Assembly: GCA_902778455.1 (NCBI GenBank)
Contig: CACYXR010000009.1
Span: 62,001-126,000, forward strand
Length of the DNA: 64,000 nucleotides
Source of the DNA: an uncultured Selenomonadaceae bacterium
GTDB taxonomy: Bacteria > Bacillota > Negativicutes > Selenomonadales > Selenomonadaceae
Direction: 5' to 3'
The stretch's first letter is position 1, and each line of letters begins with the position of its first letter. Position numbers and translations under genes: made by a program. Below the pieces are notes generated by a model, which was given only the letters and a program-made list of their open reading frames with translations, ran no database searches and was not told the DNA's origin. This document shows, one piece after another, positions 14,858 to 24,607 of the stretch.

Positions 14858-16933
14858 TTATTTCTTTTCCTTATCCGCCTGATACTTCGCGATAATTTCC
14901 TCCGCGATCCGCTGGGGCATTTCCTCATAATGGGAGAACTCCACCGAGAAATCGCCGCGCCCCTTCGTTTGGGAGCGAAGCTCCGTCGCATACTTGTAAA
15001 GCTCCAATGCCGGAATCTGCGCCTTGATCTCGCTCATGTCGCGGCCCTTCGACTCCATGCCGAGGATCTTCGCGCGCTTCGTGTTGAGCTGACCCATGAC
15101 GTCGCCCATGAAATACTCAGGGGCGGTAATCGTCATATTGAAGATCGGCTCAAGAAGCGCCGGGCTCGCGTCCATGACGCCCTTCTTCAGCGCGATGGCC
15201 GTCGCTGTCTTGAACGCCGCTTCCGACGAGTCGACCGTGTGATACGAACCGTCATACAGATTGACCTTCACGTCGACCACCGGGAAGCCGGCGAGGATGC
15301 CTGCCGCCAATGTTTCCTCGGTGCCCTTCTCGACCGCCGGGATGTACTGGCGCGGCACGCTGCCGCCGAAAATCGTCTCGGTGAACGCGTTGCCCTCGCC
15401 CGCCGGCTGCGGACTGATTTCCAGCCAAACATGGCCGTACTGGCCGTGGCCGCCACTCTGCTTCTTGTGCTTGCCCTCGACCTTGACGCTCTTGCGGATC
15501 GTCTCGCGCAGCGCCACCTTCGGCTCGCGGAAATCGACCTCGGCGCCGTATTTGCGCTGGATGCGCTCTTTCAGGATCTCAAGCTGTACTTCGCCGATGC
15601 CGCGCACTAGCGTTTCCTTCGTTTCCTTGTTCTTGACGATCTGGATCGTCGGATCCTGGTCGCCTTCCTTGCCGATGGCGGAGAAGACCTTGTCCTCTTC
15701 GCCTTTTTTCGCCGGATAAGCGGCGAACACCATCATGGAGCCGGGATAAGCGGGCGCTTCGAACAGGATCGGGGCCGACTTGTCCGCCAGCGTGTCGCCG
15801 GTCTTCGTGACCGTCAGCTTCGCCACGACCACGATATCGCCGGCATGAGCCTTCGGCAGCGGGATCTGCTGCTTGCCCTGCATCGTGAAGATACCGGACA
15901 TGCGCTCATCCGCTTCACGGTTGACATTGTAATACGTTGCGTCACCCTTCATCTCGCCGGAAACGATGCGCAGGAACGTCAGCCGCCCCACGAACGGATC
16001 CACGATCGTCTTGAAGACCTGCGCTGCGAACGAGCCGTCCGTGCCGCGCTCCACCGGTTCCTCCGTCTTCGGGTCGGTGGCGATAAACGTCCTGTCTTCC
16101 GGCGACGGCATCAAAGCGCCGAGCCCTTTCAGCAGTTTTTTCACGCCGATATTCTGGAGCGCCGAGCCGCAGAACACCGGGAAGACCTTCGCAGCCTTCA
16201 CGCCCGCCGCCAGCGCCTCGCGAATCTCATCTTCCGGAATGTCCTCGCCCTCGAGGAATTTTTCCATCAGCTTGTCGTCAAAATCCGACAGCGCCTCGAT
16301 CAATTGCTGCCGCGCTTCCTCGACGGCCTCCTGCATGAACTCGGGGATGTCGGTCACAAGCTCCTCGTCCTCATGGGTGATAATCTTCATGTGCAGCGTC
16401 AAAAGGTCGGCGACGCCCTGGAAGGTGTCCTCCTTACCGATCGGCAGCTGCACCGGGACAATACCCGAGCCGAAGCGCGCGCGCAGCTCGTCCACCGCAC
16501 GTTCGAAGTCCGCGTGCTCGCGGTCCATCTTGTTGACGAAAATCGCGCGGGGCAGTCCCAAATCCTCGACGGTCAGCCACGCCTTTTCCGTTCCGGTCTC
16601 CATGCCGCTGGGCGCGGAAACGACAATCAGCGCCGCGTCCGACGCATTCAGCGCCGAAATCATTTCGCCGACGAAGTCGGGATAGCCCGGCGTATCGATG
16701 AAATTCATCTTGCAGCCGCGCCATTCAACAGCGGCCAGCGCGCTGGAAATAGAGAGCTTCCGCTTGCTTTCCTCCGGTTCGTAATCGAGCGCCGAAGTCC
16801 CGTCATCCACCTTGCCGAAGCGGCGCGCACCGCCCGCGTTGAAAAGCGCAGCGTCCAAAAGGCTCGTCTTCCCCGTCCGCCCGTGACCGATCACGGCGAT
16901 ATTCCTCAGATCCGCGCTTTGATATTCCTGCAT
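14858..16933 (-). CDS. Elongation factor G-like translational GTPase (EF-G2 type)
   Basis: A 691-residue paralogue of EF-G. The G domain has GHGRTGKTS (G1), DTPGYPDFVGE (G3) and NKMDRE (G4), followed by EF-G domains II-V (for example GGHGQYGHV and MTITAPEYFMGDVMGQL). The catalytic His of EF-G (DTPGHVDF) is Tyr, and the switch-I ERGITI element is replaced by KRKLSISSA. Both are typical of the EF-G2/FusA2 subfamily rather than canonical FusA, which sits with rpsL/rpsG/tuf. Its exact task is unclear; members bind ribosomes and GTP. GAGGAGGG precedes the ATG. A hairpin with a T-run lies in its leader. Confidence 0.88.
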   Translation of the reverse strand: MQEYQSADLRNIAVIGHGRTGKTSLLDAALFNAGGARRFGKVDDGTSALDYEPEESKRKLSISSALAAVEWRGCKMNFIDTPGYPDFVGEMISALNASDAALIVVSAPSGMETGTEKAWLTVEDLGLPRAIFVNKMDREHADFERAVDELRARFGSGIVPVQLPIGKEDTFQGVADLLTLHMKIITHEDEELVTDIPEFMQEAVEEARQQLIEALSDFDDKLMEKFLEGEDIPEDEIREALAAGVKAAKVFPVFCGSALQNIGVKKLLKGLGALMPSPEDRTFIATDPKTEEPVERGTDGSFAAQVFKTIVDPFVGRLTFLRIVSGEMKGDATYYNVNREADERMSGIFTMQGKQQIPLPKAHAGDIVVVAKLTVTKTGDTLADKSAPILFEAPAYPGSMMVFAAYPAKKGEEDKVFSAIGKEGDQDPTIQIVKNKETKETLVRGIGEVQLEILKERIQRKYGAEVDFREPKVALRETIRKSVKVEGKHKKQSGGHGQYGHVWLEISPQPAGEGNAFTETIFGGSVPRQYIPAVEKGTEETLAAGILAGFPVVDVKVNLYDGSYHTVDSSEAAFKTATAIALKKGVMDASPALLEPIFNMTITAPEYFMGDVMGQLNTKRAKILGMESKGRDMSEIKAQIPALELYKYATELRSQTKGRGDFSVEFSHYEEMPQRIAEEIIAKYQADKEKK

Positions 16934-16954
16934 TCCGATCCCTCCTCAGTCTCG

Positions 16955-16983
16955 AAAACGCCCCGAAAGTCACGGGGCATTTT
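16955..16983 (-). promoter_or_regulatory. Leader hairpin before the EF-G-like gene
   Basis: TGCCCCG and CGGGGCG form a stem whose minus-strand 3' side is followed by TTTT, 22 bases before the start codon and just before the ribosome site. It looks like an attenuator or a leftover terminator of an upstream unit. Confidence 0.4.
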
Positions 16984-17345
16984 CCACATATCTGTAATAT
17001 TCGCCCTTTTTCAGACATTTCCTTCTTTTCTTCGCAAAAAATTATGAGAGGGTTTGAAAAAATATGAGCCTATACCCAAACCTCATGATTTCTTCTCATT
17101 TGCCCCCATATTTTCCTGTGCGAAATGGAAAGAGAAAAGGGAAGCAAATGCAACGATATGCTTCACTACGGAGCGGAGAGGCAGTACGCTATGAAATCCA
17201 CCACCGTCGGGTATTCTTTGTGTTGCGGACAGCACCGGCGACTGTTTTGTTGCACGCGAAGCCATCGGAAAGCTGGAAAAACGACGTTTCCAATCTTGCG
17301 CACCGCCGAAACACTCCTCCTACATGCGTAAGATTGAAAGCAATC
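16984..17345. other. Intergenic stretch without a credible gene
   Basis: About 360 bases. Short overlapping ORFs exist on both strands, but none has a ribosome site or a recognisable product. The translated fragment MASRATKQSP on the minus strand resembles the kind of phrase produced by decayed dispersed repeats. It probably holds the EF-G-like promoter; no element is clear enough to place. Confidence 0.5.
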
Positions 17346-17391
17346 AAAAACACATCCGACGCAGAAACACATTTGCATCGGATGCGTTTTT
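17346..17391 (-). terminator. Intrinsic terminator of the AAA ATPase gene
   Basis: CGCATCCGATGCA pairs with TGCGTCGGATGTG across a 10-base loop and is followed by TTTTT on the minus strand. Confidence 0.8.
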
Positions 17392-18585
17392 CTATTCCAA
17401 CAACCACTCGGCAATGTCCACAATGGATATTCCCTCGAATGTGTAGGCTCCATGCCTCGTGCGGGCGATAATCAGCTTTGGGTATGCATCCTTGATTTTC
17501 AGCAAAGGCTCATATTCCCGCCGAAAGGTATCAGGATGCTCGATATTGTCGCTGACTTGGATATAAATCTGTTCCCCCGCCTTTTTCGCAACAAAATCAA
17601 CCTCTTTAGCATACAGCTTTCCTACATAGACTTCATATCCGCGCCGAAGCAGCTCTATACATACAATATTCTCGTATAGCCGGCCGTAATCCATATTACG
17701 GCTGCCAAGTACGCTTTGCCGCACGCCCGTATCGCTCAAATAGTATTTTTCAGACGTCCCCAAATATTTCTTGCCTCGAATATCGTATCTTTTGACCGGA
17801 TAAAACAGAAATGCACTGCAAAGATATTTGATATATCGTCCAATCGTGACATGATTGGTCGCAATCTTGTTGGAAGTCAGCGTATCGCTGATATTGTTTG
17901 CCGAAGTGAGATTGCCGATATTGTCCATCAGGAATTCCGCCAGTCGATCCAGCACGAACGTATCAGGCAAACGATATTTCTGCACCAAATCCCTGTTGAC
18001 AACCGTATGATAGACTTCCGCGATATACGCGCTGCGATCTTGCTCCGTACGATACGCATACGAACCCGCCAAACCGCCCTTTATCGCATACTCGTCAAAC
18101 AGCGCATCCCGCCCTCCCCTATCGCCGTGATAGCGGCAATACTCCTCAAAGCTGAACGGGAAAACATGAAGCTCGATGTATCTGCCCGTAAACAAAGTGG
18201 CTAAATCGGCGCTAAGCAGGAACGCATTGGAGCCAGTGACGTAAATATCGTATTTTTCTTTCGCATGAAGGCTGTTTATGGCAAGCTCAAAGCCGGAACA
18301 CATTTGGACTTCGTCGATAAAAAGAAAATTTTCGACGCCCTGCCGGAAATGCGCTTCCACATACGCATAAAGAGCATGATATTCTTTCAACGGCTCATTG
18401 ACAAGCTCCATAAAATCCACAAAAATGATATTGGCGTCCGGCGTATCGGCGGACACCCGCGCCATAAACGCCTGCAATAATTTGGATTTCCCGCTTCGAC
18501 GCAGGCCTGTGATAATTTTTATATCCGGAGTCCCCCGCAGCCCGATAAGCCGCTGCAAATATTGAGGACGCTCTATCAATTTCAT
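17392..18585 (-). CDS. AAA ATPase with DUF4143 domain
   Basis: A 397-residue cytoplasmic protein. The N-terminal AAA_14 domain has Walker [12 protein letters not shown] (near 27-37), Walker [10 protein letters not shown] and sensor [10 protein letters not shown]-like VTGSNAFLL. The C-terminal DUF4143 domain includes KEVDFVAKK near residue 335, a possible nuclease-like E-V-D-F-V motif. These ATPases occur widely as lone accessory genes in anaerobes; function is unknown, with toxin-like or defence roles suggested for some. The gene is flanked by non-coding sequence and lies between the EF-G-like gene and dnaB on the same strand. Confidence 0.85.
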   Translation of the reverse strand: MKLIERPQYLQRLIGLRGTPDIKIITGLRRSGKSKLLQAFMARVSADTPDANIIFVDFMELVNEPLKEYHALYAYVEAHFRQGVENFLFIDEVQMCSGFELAINSLHAKEKYDIYVTGSNAFLLSADLATLFTGRYIELHVFPFSFEEYCRYHGDRGGRDALFDEYAIKGGLAGSYAYRTEQDRSAYIAEVYHTVVNRDLVQKYRLPDTFVLDRLAEFLMDNIGNLTSANNISDTLTSNKIATNHVTIGRYIKYLCSAFLFYPVKRYDIRGKKYLGTSEKYYLSDTGVRQSVLGSRNMDYGRLYENIVCIELLRRGYEVYVGKLYAKEVDFVAKKAGEQIYIQVSDNIEHPDTFRREYEPLLKIKDAYPKLIIARTRHGAYTFEGISIVDIAEWLLE

Positions 18586-18800
18586 AACCGCCGCCCCTTT
18601 GGTTTCGAAACTTAAAAAATTTTAAAGTTTTGAAACTGTCTTCAATATACCATAGAATAACTCTGTTTTCAATCGCAAGAACTGACCGAAAGGGCTGTAT
18701 TTTCCTCTTGCCGAGACGCGGCTGCATTGGGCTTGAGCTTTTGCAGGCTCATATATTCTCCCTTGCAAACGCAATCACAAGAAATACTTTCCGCGCAAAC

Positions 18801-18839
18801 AAAAACTGCCGCAGAAGATTTTTGTCTCCGTGCGACAGT
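18801..18839 (-). terminator. Intrinsic terminator after dnaB
   Basis: ACTGTCGCACGGAG pairs imperfectly with CTTCTGCGGCAGT and is followed by TTTTTG on the minus strand, just after the dnaB stop. It ends the DUF2232-gdpP-rplI-lonC-dnaB operon. Confidence 0.7.
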
Positions 18840-18847
18840 CTTTCTGT

Positions 18848-20185
18848 TTATTCTGCCGTAAAATCAAGGGTTGTGAATTTCGTGAAGCGTTTCTCGAAGA
18901 ACAGCGTGATGGTGTCGATGGGACCGTTTCTGTGCTTTGCGATGATGACGTCCGCCTGGTCTTTCCTTTCGCTGTCTTCATTGTAATATTCGTCCCTGTA
19001 CAGGAACATCACGATATCCGCATCCTGCTCCAGCGAGCCGGACTCGCGCAGGTCCGAAAGCATCGGTCGCTTGATGGTCCTCGACTCCACGCTTCGGGAA
19101 AGCTGCGAGAGCGCGATGATCGGCACCCCCAGCTCGCGGGCCAACGCCTTCAGCGAACGGGAAATCTCGGAAATTTCCTGCTGCCGGTTGTCGCTGTTCT
19201 TGCTGGACCGGCCCTGCATCAGCTGCAGATAGTCGATGACCACGAGGGAAAGGCCGTGATCCGATTTGATCCGGCGCGCCTTGGCCCGAAGCTCCGCGAC
19301 AGTGATGCCCGGCGTGTCGTCGATATAGATCGGCGCCTTTGTCAGGCGATCGGACGCGATGATCAGCCGCTTCCAGTCGTCATCGGTCAGTTCCCCGGCC
19401 CGAAGCGCCTGGGAGTCGATGGCGCCCTCGGCGCAGAGCATACGCTGGACGAGCTGCACATTCGACATTTCCAGCGAAAAAAAGGCCACGGGCTGCTTCA
19501 GCTTCACCGCTACGTAAGAAGCGATATTCAACGTGAAGGCCGTTTTTCCCATCGACGGACGGGCGGCCACCAGGATCAGATCCGAGGGCTGGAAGCCCGA
19601 GGTCAGGCGGTCGAGATCGCGGAAGCCGGAGGCGAGGCCGGTCAGCGCGTTTTTCTCCTGCGAGCGCTTCTCGACTTTTTCAAATACGTCGATGACAAGT
19701 TCGCCGATGGGCGTAAAATCGAAGGACGTGCCGCGCCCCGTGACTTTCAGGATGTCTTTTTCCGCCTTTTCCATCAGGTCGCCGATTTCCTCGACGTCCT
19801 CGTACGCCATGCCCGCAATCTCGGTAGTCGTATTGATCAGGTTCCGAAGTTGGGCCTTTTCCAGCACAATCTTCGCGTGGTATTTGACATTAGCCGCCGT
19901 CGGCACGGCGTTGGCCAGCGAGGTGACGAACGCGATGCCGCCCGCCTTTTCCAGCTTTTCGGTCTTCTTGAGCTGCTCGACGACGGTAACGAGATCGACT
20001 GCCTCGTCGCGCCTGGCCAGCTCGACCATCGCCTCAAAGACGAGCTTGTGGGCCTCGCGATAAAAATCGTCCGATTTCAGCAGTTCCGTCGCCGCGACGA
20101 TGGCCTGCTTTTCCAAGAGCATGGCGCCGAGCACCGCCTGCTCCGCCTCGATGTTTTGCGGCGGAATCCGCTCAATCATGGCCAT
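18848..20185 (-). CDS. dnaB: Replicative DNA helicase DnaB
   Basis: A 445-residue hexameric 5'-3' helicase of the replication fork. The N-terminal DnaB domain (IPPQNIEAEQAVLGAML) is followed by a linker and the RecA-like domain with Walker A ARPSMGKTAF, Walker B LVVIDYLQLM and the motif H4 region (LSDLRESGSLEQDAD). The first ATG overlaps the end of lonC by 14 bases and lies 8 bases after AAGGAGG. It is the last gene of the operon. The length and order (rplI, Lon-type protease, dnaB) are those seen in other Firmicutes near the origin. Confidence 0.97.
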   Translation of the reverse strand: MAMIERIPPQNIEAEQAVLGAMLLEKQAIVAATELLKSDDFYREAHKLVFEAMVELARRDEAVDLVTVVEQLKKTEKLEKAGGIAFVTSLANAVPTAANVKYHAKIVLEKAQLRNLINTTTEIAGMAYEDVEEIGDLMEKAEKDILKVTGRGTSFDFTPIGELVIDVFEKVEKRSQEKNALTGLASGFRDLDRLTSGFQPSDLILVAARPSMGKTAFTLNIASYVAVKLKQPVAFFSLEMSNVQLVQRMLCAEGAIDSQALRAGELTDDDWKRLIIASDRLTKAPIYIDDTPGITVAELRAKARRIKSDHGLSLVVIDYLQLMQGRSSKNSDNRQQEISEISRSLKALARELGVPIIALSQLSRSVESRTIKRPMLSDLRESGSLEQDADIVMFLYRDEYYNEDSERKDQADVIIAKHRNGPIDTITLFFEKRFTKFTTLDFTAE

Positions 20186-22130
20186 CGTCGCCGCCTCCTT
20201 CCTTCCATCCGTCCGCGAAAAGAAGGCGGAAGGCTTCTTCCGCCGTTTCCACCGGATGTATCGAAAGCCCCAAATGGGACTCGGGAATATCTTTTTTGTT
20301 CTCCGCCGGAATCACCAGCGTTTTCATGCCCGCCTGCTTCGCGCCGTAAGCCTTCTCGAACACGCCGCCAACAGGACGTACATAACCATAGAGAGAAATT
20401 TCACCGGTGACCGCCACATCCTGCCGCAGCGGCCGTTTCGTCAGCGCGCTGGTGATCGCCGCGAGGATCGCCGTGCCCGCCGAAGGGCCGTCGATATTGC
20501 CGCCGCCCACCACGTTGATATGCAGATCATAATCGGAAAGCTCCAATCCCGTCATGCGCCGCACAACGGAAGCCGCGTTAAACACGGAATCCTTCGCCAT
20601 GCTGCCCGCCGTCTCATTGAACCGGACGGCGCCCTTCCCTTTTTCATGCGCGGGAAATGCGACGGCCTCGATCTCGATGACCGAGCCAAGATAGCCCGAA
20701 ACGCCGAGACCGAAAACGTGGCCGATCTCCGGCTTTTCCGACGAGCGGTCCTTGACATACTGGTAGAGACGACTGACCTGCGCCACCTCGTAAATATCTT
20801 CCTTGCCGATGACGACGGGCGTCCCTTCCTCGGAGCGTTCCAGCGCAAAACTGTATGCGTCGGCGAGGATATTGATAGCCTTGCGCCCTTCGACGGTATA
20901 GTCGCTGATCAGCGGCGCCACGCCGTCCGCCAGCACCGCGTCCAGTTTTTTCGCGGCTGTCTCGACGATGCGGACGATATGCGCGGGCGTCAGCGGCTCG
21001 AAATAAATCTCCGCGCAGCGCGAACGGAGCGCGGGGCTGATGTCCCTCGCCTCCCGCGTCGTCGCGCCGATCAATACGAAATCGGCGGGCGCACCTTCGT
21101 CGAACAGCTTCTTGATATAGGGCGGCACCTTCGGGTCTGTGGGATCGTAATAGGTGGACTCAAAATACGCGCGCTTGTCCTCAAGCACCTTCAGCAGCTT
21201 GTTCTGGAGCATCACGTCCATTTCGCCGATCTCGTCGATGAAAAGAACACCGCCGTGGGCGTCGGTGACAAGCCCCGGCTTCGGCTCCGGCACGCCGATA
21301 TCGGCCAAATCGCGCCGCGCCCCCTGATAGATCGGATCGTGAACCGAGCCGATCAGCGGGTTCGTCATATCCCGAGGATCCCAGCGCAGCGTCGTGCCGT
21401 CCGTTTCGACAAACGGCGCGTCCTCCGCGAAGGGCGACGCCGCGACGCGCTTCGCCTGTTCCAGCACAAGCCGGGCAGCCGTCGTCTTGCCGATGCCGGG
21501 CGGCCCGTACAAAAGCAAATGCTGCGGGTACGGGGACGAAAGCTTCGCCAGGAGCGAACGGACGGCGCGGGGCTGCCCGACAATCTCGCCGAGATTCTGC
21601 GGACGCAAAAGCTCCATCACCGACTGGGTCAGCTTTACCTTGTCCAGCCTTTCAAGTGCTTCCCGACGGTTCTTTGCCTGGGGCGATTCCTTCTGCGGAT
21701 TTTCCTCGTCCAACACCTGCATGCGGATATCTTTGACATAGTCCTGATGATTTTCTTCCAGCTTCTCGGCAATCTTCTTCTCGATCTTGTCCTCCAGCGA
21801 ACGCCGCGCCATCAGGTCGGCAATGCGCTCCGAAAGCTCCGTCAGGAGCTTCGGGATTTCCGCGTCGGAGGGAATGGTTTCAATTGTAGGATTTTCGAGA
21901 ATAATTCGTTCCAACGCAAGAACGCGTTCCCCTCGCCGAGGGGAACGCATAAACCGCATGGCGTCCATCTTGCCCGCCTTGATCACAAGCTTGTCCGAAC
22001 CGAGGATGTCCGCCAGCATCCCGTAGAGCGCGTCAATCTCCCGATCGAGAGGATGCTCCGGCTCCGTCATATAGCCGTTGTTATCCTCCGGCGAGGAATC
22101 CCGCCGGAAAAAATTGAACAGGCTTTTCAT
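20172..22130 (-). CDS. lonC: Lon-family ATP-dependent protease (LonB/LonC type)
   Basis: A 652-residue protein. A helical N-terminal region (1-180) is followed by an AAA domain with Walker A YGPPGIGKTTA (about 209-219), Walker B GVLFIDEIGEM and arginine fingers (ALRSRCAEI). The C-terminal Lon protease domain has the Ser-Lys dyad in GGGNIDGPSAGTA and YGAKQAGMK. The AAA domain precedes the protease directly, without the LonA N-terminal domain, as in LonB/LonC. It should degrade unfolded or regulatory proteins in the cytoplasm. It lies 6 bases after rplI and overlaps dnaB, a common Negativicute order. Confidence 0.88.
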   Translation of the reverse strand: MKSLFNFFRRDSSPEDNNGYMTEPEHPLDREIDALYGMLADILGSDKLVIKAGKMDAMRFMRSPRRGERVLALERIILENPTIETIPSDAEIPKLLTELSERIADLMARRSLEDKIEKKIAEKLEENHQDYVKDIRMQVLDEENPQKESPQAKNRREALERLDKVKLTQSVMELLRPQNLGEIVGQPRAVRSLLAKLSSPYPQHLLLYGPPGIGKTTAARLVLEQAKRVAASPFAEDAPFVETDGTTLRWDPRDMTNPLIGSVHDPIYQGARRDLADIGVPEPKPGLVTDAHGGVLFIDEIGEMDVMLQNKLLKVLEDKRAYFESTYYDPTDPKVPPYIKKLFDEGAPADFVLIGATTREARDISPALRSRCAEIYFEPLTPAHIVRIVETAAKKLDAVLADGVAPLISDYTVEGRKAINILADAYSFALERSEEGTPVVIGKEDIYEVAQVSRLYQYVKDRSSEKPEIGHVFGLGVSGYLGSVIEIEAVAFPAHEKGKGAVRFNETAGSMAKDSVFNAASVVRRMTGLELSDYDLHINVVGGGNIDGPSAGTAILAAITSALTKRPLRQDVAVTGEISLYGYVRPVGGVFEKAYGAKQAGMKTLVIPAENKKDIPESHLGLSIHPVETAEEAFRLLFADGWKEGGGDDGHD

Positions 22131-22136
22131 GCAAAA

Positions 22137-22583
22137 TCAGCCTTCCGTAACATGAACCATAATTTTCGCCGACGCCTCCGGGTGCAGCTTGATCACGGCC
22201 TCGTAATCCCCGACGCCCGTAACCTCCTGCGCAATTGAAATCTTCCGCTTGTCGATCTCGACGCCGTGCTCCTTTTTCAAAGCCTCGGAAACGTCTTTGC
22301 CCGAGACCGAACCGAACAATTTTCCGCCCTCGCCGACCTTCACGGCGATCGTGACCTCCGCCTTCGCGAGCTGCGACGCAAGAAGCTTCGCCTCGTCGGC
22401 CTCCTGCGCCTTCCTGTGCGCCGCCGATCCCGCCTTCTGCTTCGCAAGATTCACGTTCTGTGCGTTGGCCAGCACGGCCAGCTTTTTCGGGAGCAGGAAA
22501 TTCCGCCCGTACCCCTCCGAAACCTCGATAACCTCGCCTTTCTTGCCAGTACCTTTTACGTCCTGCTGCAGTATAACTTTCAT
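22137..22583 (-). CDS. rplI: 50S ribosomal protein L9
   Basis: A 148-residue L9. The N-terminal domain (MKVILQQDVKGTGKKGEVIEVSEGYGRNFLLPKK region, 23S binding) is joined by a helix to a C-terminal domain ending MVHVTEG. The start at 22583 gives the family N-terminus MKVIL and follows GGAGAA; a start three codons upstream overlaps gdpP. The gdpP stop codon is one base away, so the two are translationally coupled. Confidence 0.97.
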   Translation of the reverse strand: MKVILQQDVKGTGKKGEVIEVSEGYGRNFLLPKKLAVLANAQNVNLAKQKAGSAAHRKAQEADEAKLLASQLAKAEVTIAVKVGEGGKLFGSVSGKDVSEALKKEHGVEIDKRKISIAQEVTGVGDYEAVIKLHPEASAKIMVHVTEG

Positions 22584-22584
22584 T

Positions 22585-24570
22585 TTAACCATTCTCCTCT
22601 ATGTATTTTCTTGCAACCTCTACGGCCTTTGCCTCGATTTCGTCGAGGTTTCCGTTTTTGATTTGCGCGCCTGCCACGTTTTGGTGCCCGCCGCCGCCGA
22701 ATTCCTCCATGATGACCTGCACGTTCAGCTCGCCCACGGCTCTCGCGCTGATGCCGACCACGTCCGGCGCGAGCTGGAAGACCACGATGCTCATGCGGAC
22801 CTTTTCGATCAAGAGCAGCCCGTCGGCAATCTGCGCGGCAATGGCCTGGATATTCGGCTGAACCTCCCTGCATGTGGCGACAATCAGGCAGCCGTCGTAC
22901 ATCGTGGAGGCCGCCATCGCCTTCGCCATCGTCAGATTTGTCTCGTAGTCCTCGCGGAAAAGCTGGCGGATCAAGACAGGATCGGCACCCGCTTTTCGGA
23001 GATAAGCCGCCGCCTCCAATGTCCGAACGCCGGTCTGCACGCCGAAATGCTTGGTATCGACGACGATGCCCGCATAAAGCGCGGTCGCGTCGAAGCGCGT
23101 CAGCTTCAAATCGTCGGCGTAATAAATGGTCAGCTCCGACACCATCTCACTGGTGGACGAAGACGAAGGCTCGATATAGGAAAGCTGGTGATTCTCGATC
23201 ATGTCCTCGCTGCGGCGGTGATGGTCGATGATGATTTTTTTCGGGATAGCCGCCAAGAGCCTCGGTGAAGCGACCATTTTCGGTATATGGGTATCGACGA
23301 TAATCAGCAGGGCCTTCGGCCCCGGCATCATGATTTCCAACGCGTTCTCATGGATGAACAGCGACGCGTATTCCGGCTTGTCCATCATCCGCTCGGTAAA
23401 TTTGTCGATGCCTTCATTCAGAGCGGAGAGCAGGATATGGACCGGCTTTTTCGAGAACCGCACCATCTGCGCCACGCCCATCGCGGCGCCCAAAGCGTCG
23501 AAATCCTCGTTCTTGTGCCCCATGATGAAGACCTCGTCCGAGGCCTCAATCTGCTCACGCAGGGAATGGGCGACAACACGAACCTTGACCCGCGTGTATT
23601 TTTCCACCGCCGGCGACTTTCCGCCGAAAAACTGCGTCTTGCCTTCGATGGAAACCGCCGCCTGGTCGCCGCCCCGGGCAAGGGCCAGCTCCAGCGTTTT
23701 CAACGCCTGCCGCGCCGCGTCATGAATCGTCTGCTGTTCCACGGCCACAACGCCGAAGGACAGCGTGATCGGCAGCTTGTTGGAACCCTGCAGGGAATGG
23801 ACGCGGTCGAGAATGTCGAACTTGCTCTGTATGGCCTGGTCGAGGGCGCGGCGTTCCATGACCGCCACATATTTTTCCTCATTGAGACGCTGAATCAAAA
23901 AACCAAGCTCCTTCGCCCAGGCGTCGAGCATATTCGTGATCGTCGAGGACAGCGTCGAGCGCTCCGCCTCCACAAGGCTTTGCAGCGCTTCATCGTAATT
24001 GTCGATCTGGATATAAGCGAGAACCGTCTGGCCTGCCGCGAACTCGGCACGCATCTGTTCCAGCTCCGTCACATCCGTGACGTAAAAAGCCATCAGGATC
24101 GAACCGTCCTTCAATGGGACGGGGCGGTACTCAGCGCGGTACGAAATCTCCTTGTCGCGGAAAATGTATTCCCCGGTCATGCCCCAAATCGGCTTCAAGA
24201 TCATTTCGGGCCAAAAACTGCTGACCGGCGTCCCGTATTCGGGATGGGGAAGCGGGGATATCCGCGCCGCAAGCTCCGCGTTTGACCACAGAAGGCGGCC
24301 CTCCTCGTCCACCATCAGAATCGACACCGGCATACGGTCGACGGCATAATTCATGACCGGCTTGATATAGCTGACCACGTCGCGGAAATACGCTTCAAGG
24401 TCGCGCTCACGCCTGATCTGCCGTTCCCGCGCGAAAAACGCGAGGACAAGCACCAACACCAGCGCGCCGCTCCCGAGAAACTTGTCAAAGGGGACCAGCC
24501 CCGCGGCAAGAAGCCCGCAGGCCGCCAGCATGATACAAACGTCGGGCCAGGACGAGGTATGTTTAGGCAA
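22585..24570 (-). CDS. gdpP: Cyclic-di-AMP phosphodiesterase GdpP
   Basis: A 661-residue membrane protein. Two N-terminal transmembrane helices (about 8-48) are followed by a PAS-like domain (70-170), a degenerate GGDEF domain (about 175-300) and DHH/DHHA1 domains with MGHKNEDFDALGAA, VDTHIP, IIDHHRR and the terminal FGGGGHQNVAG. It hydrolyses c-di-AMP to pApA, so it controls potassium and wall homeostasis. The start is TTG at 24570 after AAGGAGGG. It is cotranscribed with DUF2232 and rplI. Confidence 0.95.
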   Translation of the reverse strand: MPKHTSSWPDVCIMLAACGLLAAGLVPFDKFLGSGALVLVLVLAFFARERQIRRERDLEAYFRDVVSYIKPVMNYAVDRMPVSILMVDEEGRLLWSNAELAARISPLPHPEYGTPVSSFWPEMILKPIWGMTGEYIFRDKEISYRAEYRPVPLKDGSILMAFYVTDVTELEQMRAEFAAGQTVLAYIQIDNYDEALQSLVEAERSTLSSTITNMLDAWAKELGFLIQRLNEEKYVAVMERRALDQAIQSKFDILDRVHSLQGSNKLPITLSFGVVAVEQQTIHDAARQALKTLELALARGGDQAAVSIEGKTQFFGGKSPAVEKYTRVKVRVVAHSLREQIEASDEVFIMGHKNEDFDALGAAMGVAQMVRFSKKPVHILLSALNEGIDKFTERMMDKPEYASLFIHENALEIMMPGPKALLIIVDTHIPKMVASPRLLAAIPKKIIIDHHRRSEDMIENHQLSYIEPSSSSTSEMVSELTIYYADDLKLTRFDATALYAGIVVDTKHFGVQTGVRTLEAAAYLRKAGADPVLIRQLFREDYETNLTMAKAMAASTMYDGCLIVATCREVQPNIQAIAAQIADGLLLIEKVRMSIVVFQLAPDVVGISARAVGELNVQVIMEEFGGGGHQNVAGAQIKNGNLDEIEAKAVEVARKYIEENG

Positions 24571-24607
24571 GATTATCCCTCCTTACAGAAAAGGAATGGC
24601 AGGCGGA

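Noticed and set aside
17064-17345. Short overlapping frames in the gap after the EF-G-like gene
   Set aside because: None has a ribosome site or plausible composition, and they overlap on both strands; one resembles products of decayed repeats.
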